Shown here in pieces: positions 63,280-64,000 of a DNA stretch of 64,000 nt. Origin of the DNA: Pseudomonas panipatensis (GTDB taxonomy: Bacteria > Pseudomonadota > Gammaproteobacteria > Pseudomonadales > Pseudomonadaceae). Numbering within the stretch: the stretch's first letter is position 1; the number at the start of each line of letters is the position of its first letter. The DNA lies in NCBI RefSeq assembly GCF_900099785.1, contig NZ_FNDS01000008.1, forward strand, positions 124,001-188,000, read 5' to 3'. Below the pieces are notes generated by a model. That model was not told the origin of the DNA. It did not search any database and saw only the letters and a list, made by a program, of their open reading frames with translations. The position numbers were made by a program, and so were the translations under genes.

Positions 63280-63506
63280 GGCGGTGCTCCGGGAAAAAGA
63301 GCGCGATTATAGCAACGTGCCGGGGTAGCGCCGAGGTCCGGCTGGCGCGGGATCGGCCGGCGTAGCGGGGCTGCGGCCAGCTTCCGTGGTCAGTGCCGAT
63401 GGTGGAGGCTGGCGCTGGCTTTGACGAATCTTCAACAAATACCCCCTGCTCGACCGGCCACGACTCTGGTTAAACTGTGCGCCCCGTCAACTTTCTCCCA
63501 GCCACC

Positions 63507-64000
63507 ATGTCCCCCGAACTTTCCGCCGAGCAGATCCGCCAGGTATTGCAGGGCATCAGCGTGCCGCCTCAACCACAGATCATGGTCGATCTGCAGATGG
63601 AACAGGTGATGCCCAATCCCGACCTGAAGTCCATCGCCAAGCTGATCAGCCAGGACCCGGGACTTTCGGGGGCGTTGCTCAAACTGGTGAATTCGCCGTT
63701 CTTCGGCCTGGCCAATCGCATCACCTCGATCCAGCGCGCGGTGAACCTGCTGGGCAGCCGCTCGGTGATCAACCTGATCAACGCGCAGTCGATCAAGGGC
63801 GAGATGAGCGACGACACCATCGTCACCCTCAATCGCTTCTGGGATACCGCCCAGGACGTGGCCATGAGCTGCCTGACGCTGGCCAAGCGCATCGGCTACG
63901 AGTCGGTGGACGAGGCTTATGCCCTGGGGTTGTTCCACAACTGCGGCATTCCGCTGATGCTCAAGCGCTTCCCGCACTACATGGCGGTGCTCGAAGAAGC
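63507..64000 (+). CDS. HDOD-domain protein (partial, cut by the window end)
   Basis: The first 164 residues of an HDOD-domain protein. The region from about residue 18 fits HDOD: VPPQPQIMVDL, SIAKLISQDPGLSGALLKLVNSPFFGL, ITSIQRAVNLLGSRSVINLINAQ and ALGLFHNCGIPLMLKRFP. The last replaces the HD-GYP HDIG-type metal motif with HNCG, so it is probably non-catalytic and regulatory. HDOD proteins in Pseudomonas act in signalling and motility. Start at the ATG at 63507 (MSPELSAEQ); no clear Shine-Dalgarno sequence. The 3' end lies beyond 64000. Confidence 0.88.
   Translation, partial: MSPELSAEQIRQVLQGISVPPQPQIMVDLQMEQVMPNPDLKSIAKLISQDPGLSGALLKLVNSPFFGLANRITSIQRAVNLLGSRSVINLINAQSIKGEMSDDTIVTLNRFWDTAQDVAMSCLTLAKRIGYESVDEAYALGLFHNCGIPLMLKRFPHYMAVLEE

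Noticed and set aside
1-64000. CRISPR arrays, insertion sequences, tRNA or rRNA genes, riboswitches
   Set aside because: No spaced direct repeats, transposase frames, cloverleaf or rRNA-like stretches, or known riboswitch cores were seen in the gaps read.

Overview
The window reads as chromosomal core DNA of a high-GC Pseudomonas close to the P. aeruginosa / citronellolis / nitroreducens lineage. This rests on GC-rich coding throughout, gene content (hacB-like acylase, amgRS-type ompR/envZ, tex, carO, aphB, rppH-ptsP, rimB-rimK) and gene order recalled from P. aeruginosa PAO1. I found no rRNA, tRNA, insertion sequence, prophage or CRISPR array. Nearly every base lies in about 60 intact genes or in short gaps (none over 300 bp) carrying strong intrinsic terminators. 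The right-hand end cuts an HDOD gene.

Region 1 (1-28666) follows the PAO1 order around PA0305-PA0341. It holds a penicillin-acylase-family acylase, small envelope proteins, a prolyl-hydroxylase-like 2OG oxygenase, divergent serA and D-2-hydroxyglutarate dehydrogenase, carO, a polyamine block (acetylpolyamine deacetylase plus a four-gene PotFGHI-type ABC transporter), an AraC regulator, divergent rpiA and ilvA, a pair of DUF2269 membrane proteins, a HAD phosphatase (probable histidinol-phosphatase), rppH-ptsP, an NRDE protein, a TauE/SafE transporter and lgt.

Region 2 (28728-49856) opens with an NfeD/SPFH pair and then matches the PAO1 block PA5210-PA5192 in order: orphan GspE-like ATPase, CYTH-CHAD protein, argE, argA, gshA, thioesterase, tex, ompR-envZ, LD-carboxypeptidase, rimK-rimB, hslR, a PAP2 phosphatase, hslO and pckA. 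In PAO1 these two blocks are far apart, so the window spans a lineage-specific rearrangement.

Region 3 (49857-54330) is the most accessory-looking part: an orphan RecQ-family helicase behind an AT-rich palindrome, a Baeyer-Villiger-type flavin monooxygenase and a nitroreductase. Region 4 (54451-64000) returns to PA0350-PA0354-like order: folA, a DUF2868 membrane protein overlapping a DUF3482 GTPase, a YfcE-like phosphodiesterase, a xanthine/uracil permease, ilvD, rlmI and the partial HDOD gene.

The most interesting signal is a seven-codon open frame, Met-Cys-Met-Arg-Arg-Arg-stop, with its own ribosome binding site between argE and argA. It looks like an arginine-sensing leader peptide ahead of the first gene of arginine synthesis. 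A 25-nt near-perfect inverted repeat precedes argE. All statements about PAO1 gene order and published work are from memory.
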